Shown: positions 9,283 to 16,210 of the stretch, piece by piece
How the letters are laid out: every line of letters starts with the position of its first letter
How positions within the stretch are numbered: position 1 is the stretch's first letter
NCBI RefSeq assembly: GCF_947503705.1
Contig: NZ_CANNES010000002.1
Location: forward strand, 186,001-250,000
Length of the DNA stretch: 64,000 bases
Reading direction: 5' to 3'
Origin: an uncultured Tateyamaria sp.
GTDB lineage: Bacteria; Pseudomonadota; Alphaproteobacteria; Rhodobacterales; Rhodobacteraceae
Translations under genes and position numbers: made by a program
The notes under the pieces: model-generated
The model's input: only the letters and a program-made list of their open reading frames with translations
Told to the model about the DNA's origin: nothing
Databases searched by the model: none

Positions 9283-9810
9283 TCAGCTCTCCGGTGCGGC
9301 GCTGGTGAATTTGGGGATCGTGTTGGTCGACGCAGGCTTGGGATCAAGCGACACCCAGTTGTTTTCCGACAAGGTGATGTTGCCGGGAATGTCTTCTTCC
9401 CAGAAGCCCACAACCACGTCTGTGATGTTCAAAAACAGCTTGTCGTCCACGATACGCCACAGGTTCGGGTTGCCGGGCACTTTGCCGCCTTTGGCCACGC
9501 CATAGGCGCAGTGGCCGTCATATTGGGGTGCGTATTTGGCCGGATTGGCCAGGAACGTGTCGCGGTTCTCTTCTGAGGAAAAGGCGAATGTGGCCCCGTT
9601 GTAATCTGCGGTGATCGACGCCTTGCCCGGAACGCCAGCCGTCTGTGTTGTACCGATAGGGTTCGATGGCAGGCTGAAATAGGCCACCACATCATAGCCT
9701 GAAACGGCAAAACCCGTCTCGTCGACATATTGGTCGCCCGCAAAGGCGGATGTGGCAAAGGTCAGCGCGCTCGCAGCGGCTGCGACGGTCAGAGTAAAGC
9801 GGTTCAACAT
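9283..9810 (-). CDS. Periplasmic YHS-domain protein
   Basis: This 175-residue protein has a clear Sec signal peptide (MLNRFTLTVAAAASALTFATSAFA). A YHS-type domain follows, with VSGYDVVAYF, a central 'NGATFAFSSEENRDTFLANPAKYAPQYDGHCAYGVAKG' pattern and a C-terminal 'LWRIVDDKLFLNI' strand. YHS domains are thought to bind metal, often copper; the single Cys in GHCAYG is consistent with this but proves nothing. It is the first gene of a two-gene unit with the downstream rhodanese (2-bp gap). Its upstream region carries a 16-bp palindrome at 9920-9935. Confidence 0.85.
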   Translation of the reverse strand: MLNRFTLTVAAAASALTFATSAFAGDQYVDETGFAVSGYDVVAYFSLPSNPIGTTQTAGVPGKASITADYNGATFAFSSEENRDTFLANPAKYAPQYDGHCAYGVAKGGKVPGNPNLWRIVDDKLFLNITDVVVGFWEEDIPGNITLSENNWVSLDPKPASTNTIPKFTSAAPES

Positions 9811-9919
9811 GATAGGGTCATCCTTGGGTCAACATGGGGTCCGCAAGATCGCTGTCTTGGTGCGGATGATCAAAGGATAGGCCTGTTCTGTCCAGCATGT
9901 CAGCCGGCCTCGCGCCGTT

Positions 9920-9935
9920 GTGACCGATCGGTCAC
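9920..9935. promoter_or_regulatory. TetR-like operator palindrome upstream of YHS-rhodanese unit
   Basis: GTGACCGATCGGTCAC is a perfect 16-bp palindrome, 110 bp upstream of the YHS gene and 29 bp past the end of the sseB-like gene. The TGACCGNNCGGTCA core resembles operators of TetR/AcrR-type repressors. No TetR gene is in the window, so the regulator would be elsewhere. Confidence 0.5.
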
Positions 9936-9963
9936 TTTCTGTGAGCGGGATGTTTCAAGCACC

Positions 9964-10752
9964 TCAGCGCAAGCGCGGTGGTTTGTCCGGGTCCGACCCC
10001 GGAGCCACCGCATCAGGCGCACTGACAAGGGCGGGTTGCGGCAAGTCAAAGCGCAAGCCCACCCGCGCCAGCCGTTCAGTCACCGGATCATTGGCGTCGA
10101 AAAACCCCACATCCATCGCCCCCGCCTCGATCCCCGAAAAGGTCAGCGCCTCGGATGCGGCGCGGGCCAACGCGCTTTCAGCCCCCGGCACGGTGCCAAC
10201 AAAGGCCAGCATATGGCCGCGTGTCGCCGCCGCATCCGCCGTGCCCACAAGATAGGCCATTTGCGCCAGCCCCGTCGCCGTCGCCAGCTTGGCATCTATC
10301 GCCTCAATCAACACATCCGGCAGACCCTTGGGCGCGGACACCTCGGCAATGCGGGCCTCAACCTCATCCGGCCCATGCTCCAGCGTTTGGGCCAACCATT
10401 GCACCCCGTCCGCCTCCAAAAGGAAGGCCGAAGGTCCCACATCAAGGTTCAGGCCAAGGCCCAGACCCTGTTCGGCCAAAAGCCCCGCAATCACCCGCCC
10501 AGACAGAGCCGCATAGGGGGCGGCAGCCCCCACAAACTGTGTCAGACGCTCCTGCCGGTCAAAGACCAGAACGATCTGCCCGGTGCCCGGATCAAAGATC
10601 TGCGGCGTGACCTTGTCGCCCTCGGCCTCGCCTTCGAGCAGCAAAAACAGCTCTGCATCTCCCAACCGCTCATAGAAGCGCAGGCGCACCGCATCATCGT
10701 TGGGGGCCGCAACCATCGCCGCATGGGCCGTATCAAGAACAGTCTCAGTCAT
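9964..10752 (-). CDS. SseB-family protein
   Basis: This 262-residue protein resembles the SseB N-terminal domain family. An opening helix (TVLDTAHAAMVAAPNDDAVRLRFYERL) leads to a strand pair (ELFLLLEGEAEG) and 'TGQIVLVFDRQERLTQFVG', a pattern seen across alphaproteobacterial SseB homologues. The biochemical role is unknown; enterobacterial SseB has been linked to serine sensitivity. Start ATG 10752 overlaps the stop of the UDG-family gene (ATGA), so the two are translationally coupled in one operon, with the UDG gene first. The last residues are rich in Pro and Asp. Confidence 0.75.
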   Translation of the reverse strand: MTETVLDTAHAAMVAAPNDDAVRLRFYERLGDAELFLLLEGEAEGDKVTPQIFDPGTGQIVLVFDRQERLTQFVGAAAPYAALSGRVIAGLLAEQGLGLGLNLDVGPSAFLLEADGVQWLAQTLEHGPDEVEARIAEVSAPKGLPDVLIEAIDAKLATATGLAQMAYLVGTADAAATRGHMLAFVGTVPGAESALARAASEALTFSGIEAGAMDVGFFDANDPVTERLARVGLRFDLPQPALVSAPDAVAPGSDPDKPPRLR

Positions 10753-11330
10753 GTCAGCACCTCTTGAACCCGGGCGCGCAAGGCGGGCAGCACGTCCGCC
10801 GCGAACCAGGGATTTTTCTTGAGCCACCCGGTATTGCGCCAGGACGGGTGAGGCAAGGGAAAGGCGCGAGGCGCATAGTCGCGCCAGCCTGCAACGGTGT
10901 CGGTGACGCCCGTCTTGGTCCCCAGATGCCAAGACTGCGCATAACCTCCGATCAATAGAATCAAAGGCACATCGCCCACATGATCCATCACGGGCGCGCG
11001 CCACGTTTTGGCACATATCTTGGGCGGCGGACGGTCACTGCCTTTGGCGTCATAACCGGGAAAGCAGAAGGCCATTGGCACGATGGCCAGCTTGTCCCGA
11101 TCGTAGAACGTGGCCTCGTCCATCCCAAGCCAATCGCGCAGCCGATCGCCCGACGGATCGGTAAAGGGCCGCCCGCTGTCATGCACCCGCGCACCGGGGG
11201 CCTGCCCCGCGATCAGAATACGCGCGCCGGGTTTGAACCAAACCACCGGGCGCGGCGCGTGGCCGGTTTCGGTTGCGGCAAAGCGGTCGGCGCAGATGCG
11301 GCAGGCACGAATGTCATCAGGCAAATTCAT
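10749..11330 (-). CDS. Uracil-DNA glycosylase family protein with probable Fe-S cysteines
   Basis: This 193-residue protein has the family-4/5-type UDG pattern: an N-terminal CRIC pair (C10, C13), the ILIAGQAPGARVHDSGRPF motif equivalent to GEAPG, and the late LPHPSWRNTGW motif. C89 and C106 are separated by 16 residues, matching the Cys-X2-Cys-Xn-Cys-X14-17-Cys arrangement that binds a 4Fe-4S cluster in family 4 enzymes. It probably removes uracil or a related base from DNA, but the motif details differ enough that the exact substrate is uncertain. It heads the operon with the sseB-like gene and is divergent from the ArsR gene, 97 bp away. Confidence 0.8.
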   Translation of the reverse strand: MNLPDDIRACRICADRFAATETGHAPRPVVWFKPGARILIAGQAPGARVHDSGRPFTDPSGDRLRDWLGMDEATFYDRDKLAIVPMAFCFPGYDAKGSDRPPPKICAKTWRAPVMDHVGDVPLILLIGGYAQSWHLGTKTGVTDTVAGWRDYAPRAFPLPHPSWRNTGWLKKNPWFAADVLPALRARVQEVLT

Positions 11331-11367
11331 ATGTCTCAGCTATGGGCATTACGCGCCCTTGGCAATC

Positions 11368-11387
11368 ATTTCGATATCTGTCGAAAT
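11368..11387. promoter_or_regulatory. ArsR-type operator dyad 1
   Basis: ATTTCGA-TATCTG-TCGAAAT is a perfect 7-bp inverted repeat with a 6-base spacer. It lies between the divergent UDG-family gene and the ArsR gene. Together with the second copy exactly 40 bp downstream it is the obvious candidate for autoregulation by the ArsR repressor. Confidence 0.65.
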
Positions 11388-11407
11388 AAAACTTGCGCAC
11401 AGCATTC

Positions 11408-11427
11408 ATTTCGATAAAGCTAGAAAT
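11408..11427. promoter_or_regulatory. ArsR-type operator dyad 2, abutting the start codon
   Basis: ATTTCGA-TAAAGC-TAGAAAT repeats dyad 1 with one base changed in the right arm and the same 6-base spacer. Its last base is directly followed by ATG 11428, leaving no room for a ribosome-binding site before that codon. This suggests either a leaderless message or translation from ATG 11434. Confidence 0.6.
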
Positions 11428-11763
11428 ATGAAAATGGAATCGCCCCTCCCGCTCGACCTCACCCGTGCCGCCAGCGCCTTTGCCGCGCTTGGGTCCGAAC
11501 AACGCCTGTCTGTATTGCGCACGCTGGTGCGTGCGGGCCCTGAGGGCCTCAGCATCGGCACGTTAGGGGAACGCACGGGCGTTACAGGCTCCACCCTGAC
11601 CCATCACGTCAAAATCCTCGCCACGGCAGGGCTTGTCACGCAGGCCCGTCAGGGCCGCTCGATCATCTGCGCCGCCGTCGCCTTTGACGAAGTGCAAAGC
11701 CTCTCCAACTTCCTGCTCACCGAATGCTGCGCTGACAGCCCGAAGGGATCGACCAATGGCTGA
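11428..11763 (+). CDS. ArsR-family metalloregulator
   Basis: This 111-residue protein is a winged-helix repressor of the ArsR/SmtB family. The recognition helix reads TGVTGSTLTHHVKILATAGLV, at residues of about 50-70. Cysteines are C81 and the adjacent C100-C101 near the C-terminus. Vicinal C-terminal cysteines serve as the As(III) site in some ArsR proteins, for example that of Acidithiobacillus ferrooxidans, so thiophilic-metal sensing is plausible. Its last 8 bp overlap the start of the permease gene (ATG 11756), giving a two-gene operon. No ribosome site is visible before ATG 11428; ATG 11434 is an alternative start. Confidence 0.88.
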   Translation: MKMESPLPLDLTRAASAFAALGSEQRLSVLRTLVRAGPEGLSIGTLGERTGVTGSTLTHHVKILATAGLVTQARQGRSIICAAVAFDEVQSLSNFLLTECCADSPKGSTNG

Positions 11764-12790
11764 TACAACCACCTCTGCCGCGCCAACCGCACGTTGGTTC
11801 ACCCGGATCGACCGCGTCTGGATCGCAAGCGCGGTCTTGATCGCCCTCGTCGCGGTCTTCGACCTGCCTCGTGTTGACGATGTGGTGATCTTTGCCGCCC
11901 GCGCCCTGCTGGGCACCCTGCCCTTTGTCCTTTTTGCCGTCTTCGCAATTGCTTATCTCAAGGCGACGGGCGCGGAAAACCTGCTGGCCAAGGCGTTTGA
12001 GGGCAATCCGGCCCGAATGATTGTCATGGCGGCCCTTTTGGGTGGCCTCTCCCCCTTCTGTTCGTGCGAGGTCATCCCCTTCATCGCGGCCCTTTTGGCC
12101 GTCGGGGCCCCTTTGGGCGCGGTCATGGCCTTTTGGCTGGCCTCGCCCCTGATGGACCCCGCGATGTTCGCGATCACCACGGGCGCCATCAGCATTGAAT
12201 TCGCACTGGCCAAGACCGTCGCGGCCATCGCCCTGGGCCTGTTCGGCGGGTTCGGCACGCTGATGTTGTCTGGCACATCGATGTTCGCAAACCCCTTGCG
12301 GGAAAAACCTGCCGTCGGCGGATGCTGCGGCGTCAAAGCGCCTTTCTCGGCCAAGCCCGTCTGGAAGTTCTGGGGCGATGCCACCCGCATCAAAGTCTTT
12401 CGCGAGGCGGGTCTTGAGAACGGGATTTTCCTTCTGAAATGGTTGACGCTGGCCTATGTGATCGAAGGGTTGATGGTCTATTACATGCCTGCTGATCTGA
12501 TCGCCAATATCCTCGGTGGGGGCGGTCTGGGCACCATCATCCTGGGCGCCTTGGTTGGGATGCCTGCCTACCTGAACGGCTACGCCGCGCCGCCCCTCAT
12601 CGGCGATCTTCTGGAACAGGGGATGGCCCACGGCGCGGCCATGTCCTTCATGATCGCGGGCGGTGTCAGCTCGATCCCCGCCGCCATCGCGGTCTGGGCC
12701 CTCGTCAAACCACGCGTCTTTGCCGCATATCTCGGGTTTGCCCTCACCGGGTCGGTTCTGGCCGGGATTGCGTGGCAAATGATGGCCTGA
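11756..12790 (+). CDS. Permease of the ArsP/DUF318 (PF03773-type) family
   Basis: This 344-residue integral membrane protein has about eight hydrophobic segments in two halves, which is typical of the ArsP_1 permease family. The signature SPFCSCEVIPFIAALLAVGAP holds two cysteines in a membrane helix, and a second Cys pair occurs in a cytoplasmic loop (GGCCGVK). A GMPAYLNGYAAPPL segment in the second half mirrors the first. Characterised ArsP members export trivalent organoarsenicals; others are uncharacterised. The coupling to an ArsR gene supports export of arsenical or another thiophilic toxicant, but the substrate is inference. Confidence 0.85.
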   Translation: MADTTTSAAPTARWFTRIDRVWIASAVLIALVAVFDLPRVDDVVIFAARALLGTLPFVLFAVFAIAYLKATGAENLLAKAFEGNPARMIVMAALLGGLSPFCSCEVIPFIAALLAVGAPLGAVMAFWLASPLMDPAMFAITTGAISIEFALAKTVAAIALGLFGGFGTLMLSGTSMFANPLREKPAVGGCCGVKAPFSAKPVWKFWGDATRIKVFREAGLENGIFLLKWLTLAYVIEGLMVYYMPADLIANILGGGGLGTIILGALVGMPAYLNGYAAPPLIGDLLEQGMAHGAAMSFMIAGGVSSIPAAIAVWALVKPRVFAAYLGFALTGSVLAGIAWQMMA

Positions 12791-12822
12791 CCCGGTCACG
12801 CAAAAACAAAACGAAGTGAACC

Positions 12823-12848
12823 GTTACCCCGCCCCCGCGCGGGGTAAC
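12823..12848. terminator. GC-rich hairpin after ArsR-permease operon
   Basis: A perfect 10-bp inverted repeat (GTTACCCCGC / GCGGGGTAAC, 6-base spacer) lies 32 bp after the permease stop. No T-run follows on the plus strand, so it may be a weak terminator or mRNA-stabilising stem rather than a classical intrinsic terminator. Confidence 0.45.
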
Positions 12849-13034
12849 GCGTATGAGGCAATCGGTTGTCTTTTCCCCGGAAACAATACCCAGCCATAAC
12901 TGTACATTTATCTACAACTTGGACATAATGTGGCCAAAGTCGGTGATTAGACCGTTAATACACCTCTGGTAAGGGGGGAACGGATTGCCCACCTGAATGA
13001 GGGGGCACATGAGCAGCACACCGCGAGGCACGCG

Positions 13035-13694
13035 ATGCTAGAGTTCGAAAATGTATCCAAGTCCTTTTGGACAGGCACACAGCGCAAGGTGATCCTTGAC
13101 CGTGTGTCTTTCCGTGTGGAGTTGGGCAGCTCGCTGGGGGTGCTCGCCCCGAACGGGACGGGCAAGACAACGCTGATCAACATGATGGCAGGGCTGGAAA
13201 AACCCGATGAGGGCGAAATTCGCCGAATGTGCAACATCTCGTTCCCGCTGGGCTTCATGGGCGGCGTGGTGCCCAAGATCTCGGCCCTGGAAAACAGCCG
13301 CTATATCGCGCGGCTCTATGGCCTCGACCCCGACTATGTGGAAAGCTTCTGCAAGTGGCTGTGCAATCTGGGCGAATATTTCGACCAGCCCTTGGGGACC
13401 TATTCATCCGGGATGCGGGCGCGGTTCTCCTTTGCGCTCATGCTGGCGCTCGACTTTGACATATACTTGATCGACGAAGGGATGCCCTCCAGCACCGATG
13501 TCGAGTTTAACCGAAAAGCGGGGGAGGTGCTGCAGGAACGGCTGCGCACCACCACCATCGTAATCGTGTCGCACCAGGCGCAAACGCTCGAAAAATTCGC
13601 GCGTTCGGCGGCGGTCCTTCTGGATGGCAAGCTGCACATGTTCGACACATTGGAAGAAGCGAAACGGCTCTATGACTACGAAACCCAAAGCTAG
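13035..13694 (+). CDS. kpsT: Capsular polysaccharide ABC exporter, ATP-binding protein (KpsT-like)
   Basis: This 219-residue ATPase has the short form typical of KpsT/CtrD proteins, which energise export of capsule chains across the inner membrane with KpsM. Visible motifs are Walker A at residues 38-45 (APNGTGKT, with Ala where the first Gly is usual), the ABC signature YSSGM at 123-127 and Walker B ending in DE at 147-148 (IYLIDEGMPSS). A GAGG element precedes ATG 13035. The kpsE-like gene overlaps its end by 23 bp. No kpsM lies next to it, so the membrane partner must be encoded elsewhere. Confidence 0.9.
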   Translation: MLEFENVSKSFWTGTQRKVILDRVSFRVELGSSLGVLAPNGTGKTTLINMMAGLEKPDEGEIRRMCNISFPLGFMGGVVPKISALENSRYIARLYGLDPDYVESFCKWLCNLGEYFDQPLGTYSSGMRARFSFALMLALDFDIYLIDEGMPSSTDVEFNRKAGEVLQERLRTTTIVIVSHQAQTLEKFARSAAVLLDGKLHMFDTLEEAKRLYDYETQS

Positions 13695-15348
13695 AAAGTT
13701 CCGCATCAAACGCTCGGCTCCGGCCCTAGGCAGCGCCGGCAACGACTCAGCACCCGAGGCGCCGCAGGCACGCCCAGCCGCGCCCGAACCAACCCCCAAA
13801 GCTGCGCAACCTGCGCGCCCCGCCCCTACGGCCGAGGTGGCGTCGCCGGCACAAGTCGCAAGCGAGAACACCATCGAAGCCATTCGCCAGGAAGGACTGA
13901 CAGGCCGCCAACTGCGCATGGCCCGCCGCGTCGCGCAAAAGCATGAACTGGCCCCCACATCCGATTTCGACGCCGTGCGGCTCTTGCGTGCCAAGGGCAT
14001 CGACCCGTTCCAACGCTCCAACATGCTCGAACTGGTGGTCCCCCAAGCGGGGGCCGAGCCGCATGAGGGCGGCGCGCCAGACGCCTTTGCCAACCTGCCT
14101 GCCCAGACCGGTGGTGCCGGTGCGGCCCGCACGCAATTGCCACAAACGGTGCCCGTCAAGAGACAGCAACTGCCCTCCACCGAGGTCAGCCCCGCCGAAC
14201 GCCGCGCCGAAGAAATCCGCAACATCCAGCGCGACATCGCGCGCCGTCGCCGCAAGAAAACGGGCCTTTTGCTCATCCGGCTGGCGTTCTTCGTCATGCT
14301 GCCCACATTCCTCGCAGGCTACTATTTCTATGTCATCGCCACGCCGATGTACGCCACCAAGTCCGAATTCCTGATCATCCAGAACGAAGGATCGGGCGGC
14401 GCGGGCCCGCTTGGCGGTCTGCTGCCCACGCAATTTGCGACCAATTCAGACAGTATCGCGGTGCAAGGTTTCCTACAGTCCAAGGACGCCATGCTGCGAC
14501 TTGACCGAGACGTGGGCTTCAAATCACACTTCACCCAGGACTGGATCGACCCGATCCAAAGGCTCAGCCCCGACCCCACAAATGAAGAGGCCTATAAGGC
14601 ATACAAAAAGAACGTCAAAATCGGCTATGACCCGACCGAGGGCATGATCCGGATGGAAGTCGCCGCCGCCGACCCCCGCGTCTCGGCGGACTTTTCGCGC
14701 CAGTTGATCAACTATGCCGAAGACCGGGTGAACAACCTCTCGGCCCAAAAGCGTGACGACCAGATGGCCGATGCCCGCGCAGGCTTTGAACGGGCAGAGG
14801 CCGAGCGGCGCGCCGCCCAGGAAAACCTCGTGCGCCTGCAGATCGAAGGGTCCACGCTGGACCCGGAGGCCGTGATTGCCAGCTTGCGCACGCAGATCGG
14901 CAATCTCGAAACCCAGATCATCGAAAAGCGGATCGAACTGGCGAGCCTGCTGAACAACGCCCGCCCCAACCAAAGCCGGGTGGATGGCGCGCGGGGCGTG
15001 CTCGAGATTTACGAGCAACAGCTTGTCTTGCTCGAAAACAAGATGACGGACGTGTCGCAGGGTGAAAATTCGCTGGCCGAACTGGCGGCCCGCATCCAGA
15101 TCGCCCAGGCTGACCTCGCCTCGCGCGACATGATGATGCAATCGGCCCTGCAACAGATGGAACAGGCCCGCGTCGAGGCCTCGCGCCAGGTCCGCTATCT
15201 GACCATCGCGGTTGAGCCGGTCGAGAGCGAAGAACCGTCATATCCCCGCGCATTCGAAAACACGATCTTGGCTTTCATCGTCTTTGCAGGCATCTATCTG
15301 ATGATCTCGCTCACCGCGTCCATCCTCAGAGAACAGGTAACCAGCTAA
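13672..15348 (+). CDS. kpsE: Capsule export inner-membrane protein (KpsE/Wzz-type polysaccharide co-polymerase)
   Basis: The 558-residue protein has a long, charged, Pro/Ala-rich cytoplasmic N-terminus (about 190 residues). A transmembrane helix follows (IRLAFFVMLPTFLAGYYFYVI), then a large periplasmic part with heptad-rich coiled coil at about residues 340-480, and a second C-terminal transmembrane helix (FIVFAGIYLMISLTASIL). This two-helix layout is that of KpsE/CtrC, which links the ABC exporter to the outer-membrane channel. The chosen ATG 13672 lies inside the end of kpsT, which implies coupling. The N-terminal extension is longer than in E. coli KpsE, about 380 residues. Confidence 0.87.
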   Translation: MTTKPKARKFRIKRSAPALGSAGNDSAPEAPQARPAAPEPTPKAAQPARPAPTAEVASPAQVASENTIEAIRQEGLTGRQLRMARRVAQKHELAPTSDFDAVRLLRAKGIDPFQRSNMLELVVPQAGAEPHEGGAPDAFANLPAQTGGAGAARTQLPQTVPVKRQQLPSTEVSPAERRAEEIRNIQRDIARRRRKKTGLLLIRLAFFVMLPTFLAGYYFYVIATPMYATKSEFLIIQNEGSGGAGPLGGLLPTQFATNSDSIAVQGFLQSKDAMLRLDRDVGFKSHFTQDWIDPIQRLSPDPTNEEAYKAYKKNVKIGYDPTEGMIRMEVAAADPRVSADFSRQLINYAEDRVNNLSAQKRDDQMADARAGFERAEAERRAAQENLVRLQIEGSTLDPEAVIASLRTQIGNLETQIIEKRIELASLLNNARPNQSRVDGARGVLEIYEQQLVLLENKMTDVSQGENSLAELAARIQIAQADLASRDMMMQSALQQMEQARVEASRQVRYLTIAVEPVESEEPSYPRAFENTILAFIVFAGIYLMISLTASILREQVTS

Positions 15349-15349
15349 G

Positions 15350-16183
15350 ATGAAACATGTAGCGATCGCCGATCTGACCATCGGTAATGACCAACCGCTG
15401 ACGGTCATCGCAGGCCCTTGTGCGCTCGAAGGGCTGGGCATGGGCCGCGATATCGCAGGCACGATGAAGGAAATTTGTGACGCCGCAGGCGCGCAATACA
15501 TCTTCAAAGCCAGCTATGACAAAGCCAACCGCACCTCGCTGTCGGGCGGGCGCGGCATGGGGCTCGACGAGGGGCTGCAAGCTCTGCAAACCATCAAGAA
15601 CGACATCGGCGTGCCCGTCCTGACGGATGTTCACAACGAGGGCCAATGCGCCATCGCCGCCGAAGTGGTCGACGTGCTGCAAATCCCTGCCTTCCTCTGT
15701 CGCCAGACCGATATGCTGCTGGCCGCCGGAAACACCGGCGCTGTCGTGAACATAAAAAAGGGGCAGTTCCTGGCCCCCTGGGAAATGCCCAACATCATCA
15801 GCAAGGTCGAAAGCACCGGCAACGAGCGCATTCTGCTGACCGAACGGGGCACATCCTTTGGCTACAACACGCTGGTGGCGGACATGCGGTCGCTGCCGCA
15901 GATGGCACAAACCGGCTATCCGGTGGTGATGGATGCCACACATTCAGTGCAACAACCGGGTGGCAAGGGCGGATCATCGGGCGGGCAGCGTGAATTCGCG
16001 CCCGTCATGGCCCGCGCGGCTGTGGCCATCGGCGTAGGAGCCGTGTTCATCGAAACCCATCCCGATCCCGACAGCGCGCCCTCAGACGGGCCCAACATGA
16101 TCTATCTCGACCAGATGGCCGAAGTGATCGAGACTTTGATGGCCTTTGACGCGCTGGCCAAGGCGCGCCCCATTTCCATCTGA
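15350..16183 (+). CDS. kdsA: 3-deoxy-D-manno-octulosonate 8-phosphate synthase
   Basis: The 277-residue enzyme matches KdsA, which condenses phosphoenolpyruvate with arabinose 5-phosphate to form Kdo-8-phosphate for lipopolysaccharide and for Kdo linkers of capsules. Recognised blocks are VIAGPCALEG near the start, FKASYDKANRTS, LTDVHNEGQC, the QIPAFLCRQTD barrel strand, VMDATHSVQQPGG and FIETHPDPDSAPSDGPNM. It starts 1 bp after the kpsE stop, so it is in the same operon as the export genes. The placement suggests a Kdo-containing export glycan. Confidence 0.95.
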   Translation: MKHVAIADLTIGNDQPLTVIAGPCALEGLGMGRDIAGTMKEICDAAGAQYIFKASYDKANRTSLSGGRGMGLDEGLQALQTIKNDIGVPVLTDVHNEGQCAIAAEVVDVLQIPAFLCRQTDMLLAAGNTGAVVNIKKGQFLAPWEMPNIISKVESTGNERILLTERGTSFGYNTLVADMRSLPQMAQTGYPVVMDATHSVQQPGGKGGSSGGQREFAPVMARAAVAIGVGAVFIETHPDPDSAPSDGPNMIYLDQMAEVIETLMAFDALAKARPISI

Positions 16184-16210
16184 ACGCCAAATTTCAAAGC
16201 GGATTTTTCA

